From contig OZ240239.1 of assembly GCA_965198095.1 (NCBI GenBank), positions 2,108,001-2,172,000 on the forward strand: DNA of 64,000 bases. The letters are read 5' to 3'. The position numbers and the translations under genes were made by a program. Below the pieces are notes generated by a model that was given only the letters and a program-made list of their open reading frames with translations, was not told the DNA's origin and searched no databases. Positions 41,528 to 51,000 of the stretch are shown here, piece after piece. The DNA is from CBDFJH01 sp965198095 (GTDB lineage Bacteria; Latescibacterota; UBA2968; GCA-2709665). Position 1 is the first letter of the stretch. The number at the start of each line of letters is the position of its first letter.

Positions 41528-42507
41528 GCGCCGCACGTATCGAATCTTTCCCCAAAACCTTAGTTCTCCTCCTTGGCCCGTTCCTGTTTGCCCAACTTGC
41601 GGCCTCGGTAGCTGTATACGGGAGGACGACGCCGCGTTTCGCGGGCGACCCTCTGTTGCTGGGCGCTGGGGCACGCGCCTTGGGGATGGGAAACGCCTTC
41701 GTGTCTATCAGTGACGATGCGACGGCGGTCTACTGGAATCCAGCTGGACTGGCCCGACTGAAGAGAAATGAGTCGCAGGTTCAGCACGCTGAACGGTTCG
41801 GCGGGACCGTCAAACACGACGTCATCACCGCGGCAGGTCCCTCTCCCGTTGGAGGATTTGGCATCGGTCTTCTGAGGCTGGGCGTAGAGGACATAAAGTT
41901 AACGACGCTTGAAGACCCTTCGGAATCCCTGAGCTCGAAAAACCGGGCCGTCGTGTCCAGTGAGGTCGGAACATCCGACACCAGCCTCCATCTCTGCTAT
42001 GGTCGAGCCGTCCGGCCCGGCATCTATCTAGGCACGACACTGAAGCTGATCTGGCGCAATCTCGCCGCAGGCGACGGGTCAGGCTACGGGATAGACGTGG
42101 GGGCGCTATATGTTCCCGTTCCCGCCTGGAGCTTGGGCCTTACCGTCCGGAATGTGACGCGCACTCGGATTAGGTTCGATACCGGGAGCACTGACCGGAT
42201 TCCACCCAGCATATGGGTCGGTGGCGCCTACCGCATTCGGTCTCAGGGCCTGCACGGTCGACTCCTCTTCGCAGCAAGCATCCATCTTTTTGAGGAGGAT
42301 TCCGGGTTGGAGAACCTTGAAGGCGTACAGTTAGGGGGCGAATACCTTTACAGAGAGAGGCTCGCCTTCCGATTTGGAACAAACGGGAGTCACTGGACCG
42401 CTGGCGCAGGGGTTCGTGTATACGACCGCCTCGCGTTCGACCTGGCCTTTTTGGAACATAACCAACTGGAAAACACCTACCAGATTTCCGCCTCCTTTTT
42501 CTTTTGA
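41524..42507 (+). CDS. PorV/PorQ-family outer-membrane protein
   Basis: GTG start overlapping the previous stop. After a signal peptide (TLVLLLGPFLFAQLAASVA) the mature chain opens with GAGARALGMGNAFVSISDDA, TAVYWNPAGLARL, the hallmark of PorV/PorQ (FadL-like) barrels, and ends in aromatic strands (YQISASFFF). Length 327 aa is usual. PorV shuttles T9SS cargo in Bacteroidetes; homologues also occur in phyla without a proven T9SS. The FlgD/T9SS-like C-terminal domains at 3121-3930 and 16096-16404 make such a link worth testing, but no T9SS core gene is in the window. Confidence 0.85.
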   Translation: MSAARIESFPKTLVLLLGPFLFAQLAASVAVYGRTTPRFAGDPLLLGAGARALGMGNAFVSISDDATAVYWNPAGLARLKRNESQVQHAERFGGTVKHDVITAAGPSPVGGFGIGLLRLGVEDIKLTTLEDPSESLSSKNRAVVSSEVGTSDTSLHLCYGRAVRPGIYLGTTLKLIWRNLAAGDGSGYGIDVGALYVPVPAWSLGLTVRNVTRTRIRFDTGSTDRIPPSIWVGGAYRIRSQGLHGRLLFAASIHLFEEDSGLENLEGVQLGGEYLYRERLAFRFGTNGSHWTAGAGVRVYDRLAFDLAFLEHNQLENTYQISASFFF

Positions 42508-42509
42508 AC

Positions 42510-43427
42510 ATGCCACAGAAAACACCCAAACCTCACGGACCGCCAGGCTTTCGGTCCGGTCACGTCGTGATGCTCGGCAAACCGAATGTGGGAAAGTCTA
42601 CCCTGTTCAACGCGCTCGTCGGAGAACGGATTTCCATCGTCACGGAGAAACCCCAAACAACGCGGCAGAATATCCTTGGCATCGATACCACCGGCAAGTC
42701 ACAGATGCTGTTTCTGGATACCCCCGGCCTGTTGAACCCCCGCTACAAATTGCAGGCGGTGATGCGAAGGCATGTCGAAAGAGCCTTGAATGACGCCGAT
42801 GTCCTCCTTGTCATCTTGGACGCCGGCGAGTTTGAAGCCAGTTTCGATGATGAAGTCAGGGATCTCCTCACCCACGCGGGGGACCCCGTGGTGGTCGCCC
42901 TCAACAAGGTCGACCTTGTCGGCGTGGATCAGGTGAAACAGCAACTGGACAGCATCCGCGCGGCACTCCCTGCCCACGAAGCCCTGCCCGTCTCAGGCCT
43001 TCTAGGAAGCAACCTCCTCCAGCTTCGGTCACGCATCGAAGCCAATCTACCTTTGGGTCCTCAGTTTTACCCCGAGGACACGATGACCGAACAACCCGAG
43101 CGATTTTTCGTCGCCGAGCTCGTTCGCGAGGAGATCTTCTGCCAACTTCATCAGGAGGTGCCTTACGCGATTGCCGTCACGGTGGAACAGTTCAAGGAAG
43201 ATGGAGCGAAGGTCTACATTCAGTCAGAGATTGTTGTGGAACGCGCGTCGCAAAAGGGAATCGTTATCGGATCAGGAGGAAAGGCTCTGAAGGCGATCGG
43301 CCAAAACGCGAGGAAGAAGATAGAGGCGTTCCTGAACCGACCCGTCTACCTCGATCTTCACGTCAAAGTATGGGAAAACTGGCGAAAAAAAGAGCGCGCG
43401 CTTCGGGGCTTTGGCTATCTTTCCTGA
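42510..43427 (+). CDS. era: GTPase Era
   Basis: Ribosome-associated GTPase needed for 16S rRNA maturation and 30S assembly. ATG 42510 is preferred; a TTG two codons earlier overlaps the previous stop. Domain order: G1 GKPNVGKST, G2 region TEKPQTTRQN, G3 DTPG, G4 NKVD, then a KH domain with GIVIGSGGKALKAIGQNARK. The end, NWRKKERALRGFGY, is characteristic. At 305 aa it is normal length. It follows the PorV-like gene without a gap. Confidence 0.96.
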   Translation: MPQKTPKPHGPPGFRSGHVVMLGKPNVGKSTLFNALVGERISIVTEKPQTTRQNILGIDTTGKSQMLFLDTPGLLNPRYKLQAVMRRHVERALNDADVLLVILDAGEFEASFDDEVRDLLTHAGDPVVVALNKVDLVGVDQVKQQLDSIRAALPAHEALPVSGLLGSNLLQLRSRIEANLPLGPQFYPEDTMTEQPERFFVAELVREEIFCQLHQEVPYAIAVTVEQFKEDGAKVYIQSEIVVERASQKGIVIGSGGKALKAIGQNARKKIEAFLNRPVYLDLHVKVWENWRKKERALRGFGYLS

Positions 43428-43467
43428 ACCAGATCTTCTGGATGCGCCTTCATAGGAGAGGGGGACC

Positions 43468-44505
43468 TTGGGGCACTACCAAAAAGTCTTCCTGAAGCTT
43501 TTCATGAGCTTGAGCTTGGCGGGCCTGTTCCTCTGGGCGTCCTTCCGCCAAGTCAACCTGAACCAAATCCTCGGTTCGATTGAGCAGGTCGAGCCGTTTT
43601 GGCTGATCGTCTCCACGGCCATCCTGGTCCTCATCAACCTCGTCCGAGCCAGACGCTGGCAGATCCTCATCGCGCCCGTTTCAAGAGAGGTCTCAATCTG
43701 GCGTGGATGGATGGCCATTATGATCGGCTACGCCGGAAACAACCTCCTGCCAAGGGCGGGTGAAGTCATCAGGGTCTTGGCTCTGAAGCGAGGGAAAGAC
43801 CTCTCGACGAGCGCCCTGTTGGCCACGGTCGTCGTGGAACGCGTCGTCGACCTATTGGGTCTTGTCCTGCTCCTGGCCGGTAGTCTGTTTGCGTTCCGTG
43901 AGGACCTATCCGCCATCTTTCCGTGGCTCGAGGGCGTCTGCTTGGCAGGTCTCGTCGGATCTCTGCTTCTTCTGGCCCTCTTTGGCGTCCTGGCCACCCA
44001 CGGAGAACGCGCGCTTAAGGGGATCGACCGCGGTTTGAACTCGATTTCTCAATCCTTGGCCCGTAAGGTCGTGGGTATCCTGAGAGCATTCTTCCAAGGC
44101 ATGGGGGCCGTAAGATCCAAGGCCGGATATGTAGAAATATTCGTTTCTACGGTGATTCTATACGCAGGCTACATTCTGGTCGTCTATCTTCCATTTCTAA
44201 GTTTTGGCTTCGACCGAAAATACGGGTTGGACTTTTCTGCGGCTTTGGTTGTGACCGTTATGGCGACGATAGGCATTATCCTTCCCACGCCTGGAGGAAC
44301 GGGCACCTACCACTACTTCTGCAGTCAAACGCTGCACCACCTTTACGATGTTTCGCTGGCTGAAGGGCTGGCGTTCGCAACCGTCATACACGGGATCGCC
44401 TACTTCACCTTCCTAATCATCGGAGGCCCTAGCCTCCTCTCCCTGCTGATCTATCCGTCCCGCCCGCCCAACGTTTCTGAGCAAAAAATGAAGGTAACTG
44501 AGTAA
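43468..44505 (+). CDS. Lysylphosphatidylglycerol synthetase / flippase-like membrane protein
   Basis: TTG start with AGGAGAGGGGG upstream. The 345-aa chain has about eight membrane helices and the family motifs LVRARRWQIL, GYAGNNLLPRAGEVIRVLAL (the N-L-P-x-R-x-GE signature), VVVERVVDLLGL and PTPGGTGTYHY. It belongs to the UPF0104/DUF2156-less flippase group related to the MprF membrane half and to AglD; it may flip a lipid or polyisoprenoid intermediate. Lies 40 bases after era on the same strand. Confidence 0.85.
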   Translation: MGHYQKVFLKLFMSLSLAGLFLWASFRQVNLNQILGSIEQVEPFWLIVSTAILVLINLVRARRWQILIAPVSREVSIWRGWMAIMIGYAGNNLLPRAGEVIRVLALKRGKDLSTSALLATVVVERVVDLLGLVLLLAGSLFAFREDLSAIFPWLEGVCLAGLVGSLLLLALFGVLATHGERALKGIDRGLNSISQSLARKVVGILRAFFQGMGAVRSKAGYVEIFVSTVILYAGYILVVYLPFLSFGFDRKYGLDFSAALVVTVMATIGIILPTPGGTGTYHYFCSQTLHHLYDVSLAEGLAFATVIHGIAYFTFLIIGGPSLLSLLIYPSRPPNVSEQKMKVTE

Positions 44506-44516
44506 AAGTCGATCGG

Positions 44517-44651
44517 GTTGTTCCTCGCGAACGGTTCCCAGACTTCGGCGCCCAGGGACTCGAGCCTTTCCACGAAAGCGGGCAGGAGCGACGTCTGCCA
44601 CTGTCGCGCAAAGCCATACGGGCTTGCAAGGTAGATTCGCTTCCCGGCCAC
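44517..44651 (-). pseudogene. Nucleoside 2-deoxyribosyltransferase-like fragment
   Basis: The minus strand reads KRIYLASPYGFARQWQTSLL, PAFVERLESLGAEVWEPFARNN, the usual opening of this family (YLASP.GF). It breaks off after 45 codons where the opposite-strand flippase gene ends, and the remaining ~100 residues with the catalytic Glu are missing. It is a remnant. Confidence 0.6.
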
Positions 44652-44835
44652 GCTATCTTCGTTGCAGATGATCCTATCGCCGAGACGTCAAAGCTCGCCG
44701 AACTCAAACAGGATTGGCACTGATCACGCACCCGGATCCATCTACTTCAGGACGCTGTACGAGTTGCTCCGGGAAGATAGGGAAGATAAAGTTCGTCGGG
44801 CCATCTACGATCGGATCTTGAGACGACCCGCGGGG

Positions 44836-44856
44836 GCCTGTCTGCAGCGGACAGGC
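44836..44856. repeat. Palindromic insert E8 (in IS1595-like remnant)
   Basis: GCCTGTCTGC-A-GCGGACAGGC: same 10-1-10 layout as E1, with paired changes in both arms (C/G to T/A) and one mismatch. A half copy, GCAGGCAGGC, follows at 44946-44955. Confidence 0.7.
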
Positions 44857-45211
44857 TATCGAAGGGGAGGCAAGGTTGGGGCGCAGCCGGAACGCGCATT
44901 GTTTTCGGGCTTTCTCAGCGCAACGCAGCCTCTATTACACGGACAGCAGGCAGGCTTCTCGGTTAAAGGCCACCACGTCGTCGTTGAAAAGGACAATGGC
45001 GCACCCAAACGAAGGGACGCGATCACATCAATGGCATGGAAGGCTTCCGGAGCGACTCGAAGAACCGGCTCTACCAATACCGCGGCATCCCCGGAAGTCA
45101 CTCCCGCCTCTATTTGAAAGAGACTGAATTCCGGATCAACAACAAGAACAGAGACCTCTTCTCCCTGATCTCTTCACGCTTCGTAACCCCGGTGCCAGAT
45201 GCTACCTAACC
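44857..45211 (+). pseudogene. IS1595-like transposase remnant
   Basis: Pieces in different frames align to the end of an ISXO2/IS1595 transposase: RRGGKV, YYTDSRQA (for H/YTD.....), GHHVVVEKD, HINGMEGFRSDSKNRLYQYR, GIPGSHSRLYLKETEFRINN and RDLFSLI. HINGMEGF corresponds to the HINGIE.FW motif containing the last catalytic Glu. The frame shifts at least twice, so it is dead. Confidence 0.6.
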
Positions 45212-46109
45212 TGCAAAATTCACAAAAAAAGGACCTCTCCCCCCGGCCCCCTCTCCTGCGAGGAGAGGGGGAGCCGAACGAGGTGTTGCGTAAACAACGT
45301 TTTATACCTGATTAATTCATGAAAAAGGTTAGGAAAGTCACTCTTACTCTACTTTTCTTGCCGCCCAAGAAAAGTAGACAAAAGAAGGGCGCCCCTCAAA
45401 CGCCGGGGAGGCTCGGGCCGTGGCGACTCAGCCTCACTGGAAAGGACGGGCGCCGCGAAAGGAATGAACTCCTCCCCCCGCCTTATGCCCACTGCGGGAC
45501 CCGCCCCCACACCGCGAATTTCCATTCGCCCCCACATTCGCCCCCGCACCTGACCCCGTCCCACAGAGGGCCCTAACCCCTGGGGGGGAGAAACGCCGAA
45601 GCAGCCAGGGAGCCGAAACGCCACGGCCGCGATGACATCTGGCCCGAATCGCTCGTGAAATCTGAACAATCTGCGTAAATTCTGGGCTTTCCAGTTACTG
45701 CACCAAAACAAAGTTTTTCGGCTCAAATTGGACAACTGATTGTTCTACATGAAATTATGAAGATTTTCAGCAAATTTATGAATTATTCAGGTATACATTC
45801 TGTGATTGCTCGGACAACGCCATCTCGTCACCCTCCCAATTGCAACTCGCCGACCCATCACGATGTTTCGACCGGATTTTCTTTCATTCGAAACGTCTTC
45901 ATCCAATCCAACTGTTCATTAACCGATCACAGTTCCCCCTTCCTCTCAGGAAGGGGGTTAGGGGGTAGGTCTCGTCTTTCAAACGACCCAAATCCAGAAT
46001 GTATTACACATGGGGATTCACTTTCTCTATTCACTCAGAAGCTGTTTTTGCTTGGTGAAACTGCAATCCGTGAAAATTCATGAATTAATCAGGCTAATTA
46101 CCTAAACGA
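45212..46109. other. Long intergenic stretch with inverted repeats
   Basis: No gene. It holds CCCCTCTCCTGCGAGGAGAG-type and CCCCCTTCCTCTCAGGAAGG-type hairpins (about 45248-45270 and 45936-45958), and a strong inverted repeat at 45348-45378. A short open frame at 45319-45576 looks like a by-product of repeats rather than a gene. Confidence 0.5.
45348..45378. repeat. Inverted repeat TCTACTTTTCTTG / CAAGAAAAGTAGA
   Basis: A perfect 13-bp stem with a 5-base loop CCGCC in non-coding DNA. It could act as a bidirectional terminator or be a dispersed repeat. Confidence 0.65.
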
Positions 46110-46138
46110 ATGCCGACCCCTGTGATTGGGGCCGGCAT
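46110..46138 (-). terminator. Terminator of the cold-shock gene
   Basis: On the minus strand, ATGCCGGCCCC and GGGGTCGGCAT pair with one mismatch and are followed by TCGTTT. It lies about 30 bases past the csp stop. Confidence 0.65.
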
Positions 46139-46167
46139 CGACGTGGGACGTTTCCGAAGACCTCCGA

Positions 46168-46380
46168 TCAATGGCCTCCCGATAGCTTGATGACATTGGC
46201 CGCCTGAAGCCCCTTGGGCCCCTGCGTGATGTCAAACTCCACTTCCTCGCCCTCGGTCAACGACTTGAATCCCTCACCCTGGATCGCGGAAAAGTGTACA
46301 AATACATCCTCACCGCCTTCCTGCTCGATAAAGCCGTATCCCTTGGCATCGTTAAACCACTTCACCCTGCCTGCTGCCAA
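46168..46380 (-). CDS. csp: Cold-shock domain protein
   Basis: 70-aa single cold-shock domain: GRVKWFNDAKGYGFIEQEGG (RNP1 KGYGFI) and DVFVHFSAI (RNP2 VFVHF). It binds single-stranded RNA/DNA as a chaperone. TTG start with GGTGG upstream. About 270 bases of untranslated-looking leader with no gene precede it, a feature common to cold-inducible csp genes. The numbering within the csp family cannot be decided. Confidence 0.95.
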   Translation of the reverse strand: MAAGRVKWFNDAKGYGFIEQEGGEDVFVHFSAIQGEGFKSLTEGEEVEFDITQGPKGLQAANVIKLSGGH

Positions 46381-46648
46381 CTGACTTCACCACCTTTCAA
46401 TTCTGGCACTGAATACGTCGTTAAAAAAAGAAGGCCAAAGATCGTACCTTCTGATCCTTGCCCTATTGTCTTCTCCAGACTTCGTTCGCAGGAAACAGAA
46501 ACTACATCCTTTCACGAGGACGGATTATAACGCTTCGCTCATCCATTGTCAACACCTTTCCGGCCTACTTCCTGAGCAGAAAAACCAGGGGAACCGCCCT
46601 GCTCTTTCAACGGATCGGGGCATTCGTGGCGCGGCGGCGGCCCAGATC

Positions 46649-47581
46649 TTACGTTTCGCCGCCGATTTCCAGAGGTTTCGTAATATCGACCTCCCCCAAC
46701 ACACGATCCAGCAGCGCTCTCAACTGAAGAGACGTCGCTTCATCGATACAGGCGCCGGGGTGTCGAACCCGGTTGGTGGCGATCAACCCACGCAGCCTGA
46801 GCACTTCCTTGCGAATGGCGACGCCAGGTTGCTGTTCGAAGACGATCAAGGGCAGAAACCGCTCATAGATCTCCTGGACCCTATCAAACCGTTCTTCGCG
46901 CGCAGCCCGGACCATGGCCTGCATCACCTCGGGAAACCCGAACCCGCTCATGAACCCTTTCGACCCCCTGGACAGATCAAAAGATGCGTAAAGCGCGCCC
47001 AGCCCTGTCAGGACGGGGATCCGCCGCTCCGTCATGCCTGCCAGAAGCGCGCCAATCTTCGGCGGCGTAGGTACGTCCTCCTCCTTGATGCAGGCCACCT
47101 GAGGAATTTCGTCGATCAATCGCAGCATCAGCCGAACAGACATGTGGACTTGCGTCGAGGCCGGATGATCCTGCACGACGAGAGGGACAGATATCCCTTC
47201 CGCAACCTGTTGATAGAACTCGAAAATTCGCTGCGGGTTCGGAATCGGCTCACGCGACGGCGCGATCATGACCCCGTCCGCGCCTAACGATTCCGCCATC
47301 TGGCTCAACATCCGCGTCGGTGTGGTTCCGCTGTAACTCGTCCCGACGATGACGGGGATTCGTCCGGCAGCAGCCTCGATCGCGCTACGTATCGCCCGTT
47401 CCCGTTCGGCGTCGACCATCCGGTCGGCCTCACCGGCCACGCCTAAAATCGTGAGTCCGTCCGCTTCGATTTCTACCATGAACCGGACAGTCTTTGCCAG
47501 GGATTCCAGGTCCAGATTGCCCTTATTGTCAAAAGGCGTCGCCAAGATAGGAAAAACACCTTCAAACTTCACGATAGGCAT
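46649..47581 (-). CDS. Dihydrodipicolinate synthase family aldolase/lyase
   Basis: ATG 47581 is chosen: AGGGGGCGAT precedes it and MPIVKFEGVFPILATPFDNK matches the family start. TIM barrel of 310 aa. GVAGEADRMVDAER replaces the usual G.TGE...L, the Schiff-base Lys lies in ACIKEED, and LTGLGALY is the next strand. The usual Tyr of the catalytic triad is not evident in VVQDHPAST, so it is probably not DapA itself but a sugar-acid or hydroxy-acid lyase. Such genes often accompany Gfo/Idh/MocA and dioxygenase genes, which also occur in this window. Confidence 0.85.
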   Translation of the reverse strand: MPIVKFEGVFPILATPFDNKGNLDLESLAKTVRFMVEIEADGLTILGVAGEADRMVDAERERAIRSAIEAAAGRIPVIVGTSYSGTTPTRMLSQMAESLGADGVMIAPSREPIPNPQRIFEFYQQVAEGISVPLVVQDHPASTQVHMSVRLMLRLIDEIPQVACIKEEDVPTPPKIGALLAGMTERRIPVLTGLGALYASFDLSRGSKGFMSGFGFPEVMQAMVRAAREERFDRVQEIYERFLPLIVFEQQPGVAIRKEVLRLRGLIATNRVRHPGACIDEATSLQLRALLDRVLGEVDITKPLEIGGET

Positions 47582-47629
47582 ATCGCCCCCTGTTTGCCTG
47601 AACCCTAAACTGCTTTTCGTCAGCAGAAA

Positions 47630-47656
47630 TAAAACAGGGGACGTCGTGACGTCCCC
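47630..47656 (-). terminator. Terminator after the TPR gene
   Basis: GGGGACGTC and GACGTCCCC form a perfect stem; on the minus strand it is followed by TGTTTTATTT. It lies 25 bases past the TPR gene stop and before the next gene on that strand. Confidence 0.7.
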
Positions 47657-47680
47657 TTTCCGGCTCAATGCGTTCGGCCG

Positions 47681-47995
47681 CTACGCGCCGCCCTGAAGGC
47701 GCTGAGATTCGGCCATCTCTGCTTCTGCCTCGGAGATCAATCCCTTCTGTTGCAGCAGGCGGGAGAGGCTGGTGTGAGCCAGGGGCTCTTCAGGCGCAAT
47801 CCGGATGGCGCGTCTTGCGTGAACGATCGCTTCGTCAACCTCACCCAGCTTGTCCAAGGCTTGAGACCAGCCCAGGTGCGCCATGTAGAATCGTGAATCG
47901 GCCTCAAGGGCCTCTTGAAAAGAGGCAATTGCACCGCTGAAATCCGCTGCCGCGATTAACTTCACGCCGTCAAAATACGACTCTCTTGCGCCCAT
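47681..47995 (-). CDS. Small TPR-repeat protein
   Basis: 104 residues with about two and a half tetratricopeptide repeats (FSGAIASFQEALEADSRFYM, AHLGWSQALDKLGEVDEAIV, AHTSLSRLLQQKGLISEAEA). No signal peptide, so probably cytosolic protein-protein interaction. It lies between the large peptidase/TolB/barrel gene and the aldolase gene and has its own terminator. No specific partner can be named. Confidence 0.82.
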   Translation of the reverse strand: MGARESYFDGVKLIAAADFSGAIASFQEALEADSRFYMAHLGWSQALDKLGEVDEAIVHARRAIRIAPEEPLAHTSLSRLLQQKGLISEAEAEMAESQRLQGGA

Positions 47996-48080
47996 TTTCG
48001 AGGTTTCCCAGCCCGATCACGTCGCTGAAAAATGCCGCTTCCACGTCGCCACGAAGCGCAGTGCTCACCCGACGCCGGGT

Positions 48081-51000
48081 TTAAAACAGACCGGTGAAGT
48101 CAACCGAGAAATACTGCAGGGGTCTGCTGGTCTCGGCCAAATTGGTCGGCCAGGCCAGATCGTATCGGAAGAGGAAAATGCCCAGATTCACCCGGGCGCC
48201 CAGACCGTATCCCGCCTTGAGATCACGGAGCTCGAAACCGCCGTCCCGACGTTCCCAGGCTTCGAACTCTTTTCGATAGAAGGCGCTCCCGATGTCGAAG
48301 AAGAGTTCGCCCTGGACGTTCTGGAAGAAGAAGGGCAGCGGCCATCCCATCGCCAGCTGACGGAACAATGGAAATCGAAAGGCCGCATTCGCCAGGAGAA
48401 AGGTATCTCCGGCCAGGTCAAACAGCTCCACGCCCCTCAGCGGCCAAACGAAACTGGAGAAACCGATCCGGTTGGGATCCACATCAGCGCTCGTGGAGAA
48501 TCTCGGATTGATCGGGTTGTTCACGCCTCCGACGTAGAAGATCTGCTTGTTTCGCCCAAAGCTCGTTCCGCCCGCGACCCGCAGCCCGAAGCTGTACTCC
48601 TGGAGCACTCGAAAATATTTTCGATAATCCACGCGCACTGTCCCGTACTCCATCCCCACGGGACTTCCTTCGAACGAGATCCGGGCCCTGCGTCCGTCGA
48701 TCGGGCCGTAAAGTCCCCACATCGTACTGTCATCCACAAGGGCGACTTCTGAAATGAAGGCCCGTTCCGTCGCGATCGGCGTCCCGTCTGAGCCTCGTGT
48801 CGTGCCACCAACAAATCCGCCTCGCACGAACCGATTTTCGAACCTATCCAGCCGTTCCCTCGAGATCGTGATAAGCCTCGTGCCACCCTCGAAGCGACTG
48901 AAGCGATTGAAGGGTCTTTCAACGCCCAACGCAAGGCCATAATACCGGTCCGCGTTCAGGTCGTTGTTGCTGAAGAAGAACAGCCTGGTGTGGAAGACCT
49001 GGGCATAGTAGTTCGTCTGGCGCTTCAGGTTTGCATAGGTCAGGAACAGATCGCTGTCCTTCAGAGAAAAACTCAGGCCCGTCTGAATGAGCAGACGGTG
49101 GTCGCCGAGCACATCGCTCAAGGAGAGAGAGACCAGACTGCTGACGCCGTAAAACGTATCGAAACCGGCATTTGCCGAAAACAGCTCCGGTTTGAACTGA
49201 ATTCTGTACTTGTGGATCTGGAACTCCTTGTTCCAATCTCTCAGGGATGTCTGAGGTTTCTCCTGGACCCGACCGCTATCCGCATCGGCCTTTTTCTGTT
49301 TATCCGCTTCCTGATGATCTTCCGATTCCGCGGCTGCGAGCAGCATCTGATCGGAAACCCACTTTTCAATCTTTCGTTCGACCAGGGCGGTATCGGGAGC
49401 CACCTCACGCGCCTCCTCAGGCTTGGGCGTTTCCTGTTCCGGCCCTCTTTCCTGCTGCGTCCGCTCAGGCTCTTGCGCCTTCTCCTGCGCTCGCTGAAGT
49501 TCGACAAACGACTTGTCTTCGATGCCCTTCCTGCGCTTGGCAAAGCGGGTCAAAGGAAGATCCTCAAGCTTCTTTCTTTTCTCCAGGGGCTGCTTCAACA
49601 GGAAGACATCGAATCCCCCCTTGTGGAAGACCGTAAAGGCCATCTTTTTACCGTCGGCCGACCAATCCAGATATTTGGCTCCCGAAAGGAGGTTGCTAAC
49701 GGGGTAAAAGGAGGAATCCGCAAGTCCCATCACAAAGATATTCTTCACGCCGGTCCGATCGGAAACAAAAGCCAGCTTCTCTGCATCAGGTCCCCAGGAG
49801 GGATCGATGTCCGACGCCTCGCTGGAAGTCACCCGCCGCATCTCGGACCCGTCGGGCCGGATGAGAAAGATGTCATACTGGCCGAACGTAAAGTCCTTGC
49901 CCTCGTCAAACACCAGGCTCACGCTCGGACGATCGGAGCTAATGGCGATCCATTCGCCGTCTGGAGACCAATCGAGGTGCTTTTCGTCATACGGATCACT
50001 CGTAATCCGGTGAAGCGCGTCATCCTCGAGATTGATGACGTAGATGTCCGACCAGCCATCTTTCAACCCCACCACGGCGACTCGCTTTCCATCGGGCGAC
50101 CACGTGGGTTCGAACAGCCCGTCCAGGTCAAACTTGAAGCGCCTCGTGACCTTCTTTTCCCGGACATTCATAAGATAGAGCGTGTTCTTGTTGTTCGCCT
50201 TGGCTGCAAAGGCGATCCGCCGACCATCTGGAGACCAGGATATCCCGGGACGCAGGACAAACATGGATTCAAAATCGGTGGACCTCTCGCCAGCGACGAG
50301 CCGTCCCAGATTCTTCCCGTCGATGGCGGACATCAGGTAGATGTCAAACGTGTTCCTTCGGTTCGTCAAGTAGGCGATCTTGTCTCCCTGCGGGGAAAAG
50401 CTCGGCGCGACGTTGTAGGTGCTCCCGGTTTCCCGATGATCCGTCATGTTCTTCGCAACTTCCTCCGGGTCGTCGTGCAGGTTGATCTCATTCCAGTACT
50501 GACGCTTGAGCCAGCGTTGCCAGGCTTCGTTTACCTCGTCCAGGGGCTTCCCGAGAGAGGACTTCAGCGCCTTGTCTACATTCCCTGCCGTCCGGATGCT
50601 GGACACAAACTGTGCAACCTTGTCTTTTCCGTATTCCTGCGCGATAAAGTAGAATACAGACTGACCTCCACGGTAGGCGAAGAACCCGCCCAACTCCTCG
50701 ATGGGAGGAACATAGCCGGTTATCGTGGCGTCCCGCATGAAGTCGTCCGTCTCCTTCTCCATGCCTCCAGGGTGAGCCAGGTATTCGGCAAGTCCTTCCG
50801 CAACCCAAAGCGGGGGGAGGGTTGCCGCCTGGTTCACCATCGCGCCCAGCCATCCGCCCCCGGTCCACAACTCTATCGTAATCGAGTGCGACAGTTCGTG
50901 ATGAATGACGTGGCGAAAGTCGGAGTAAGAACCGGTGTATGGGATAACGACTCTCCCTTGCGCGAATTCAGTAAACCCGCCCGTGCCTTCCGGGATTTCA

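Noticed and set aside
45319..45576. Plus-strand frame starting MKKVRKVTLTLLFLPPKKSR
   Set aside because: It begins inside and spans a strong inverted repeat and low-complexity proline-rich sequence; it looks like repeat translation, not a gene.
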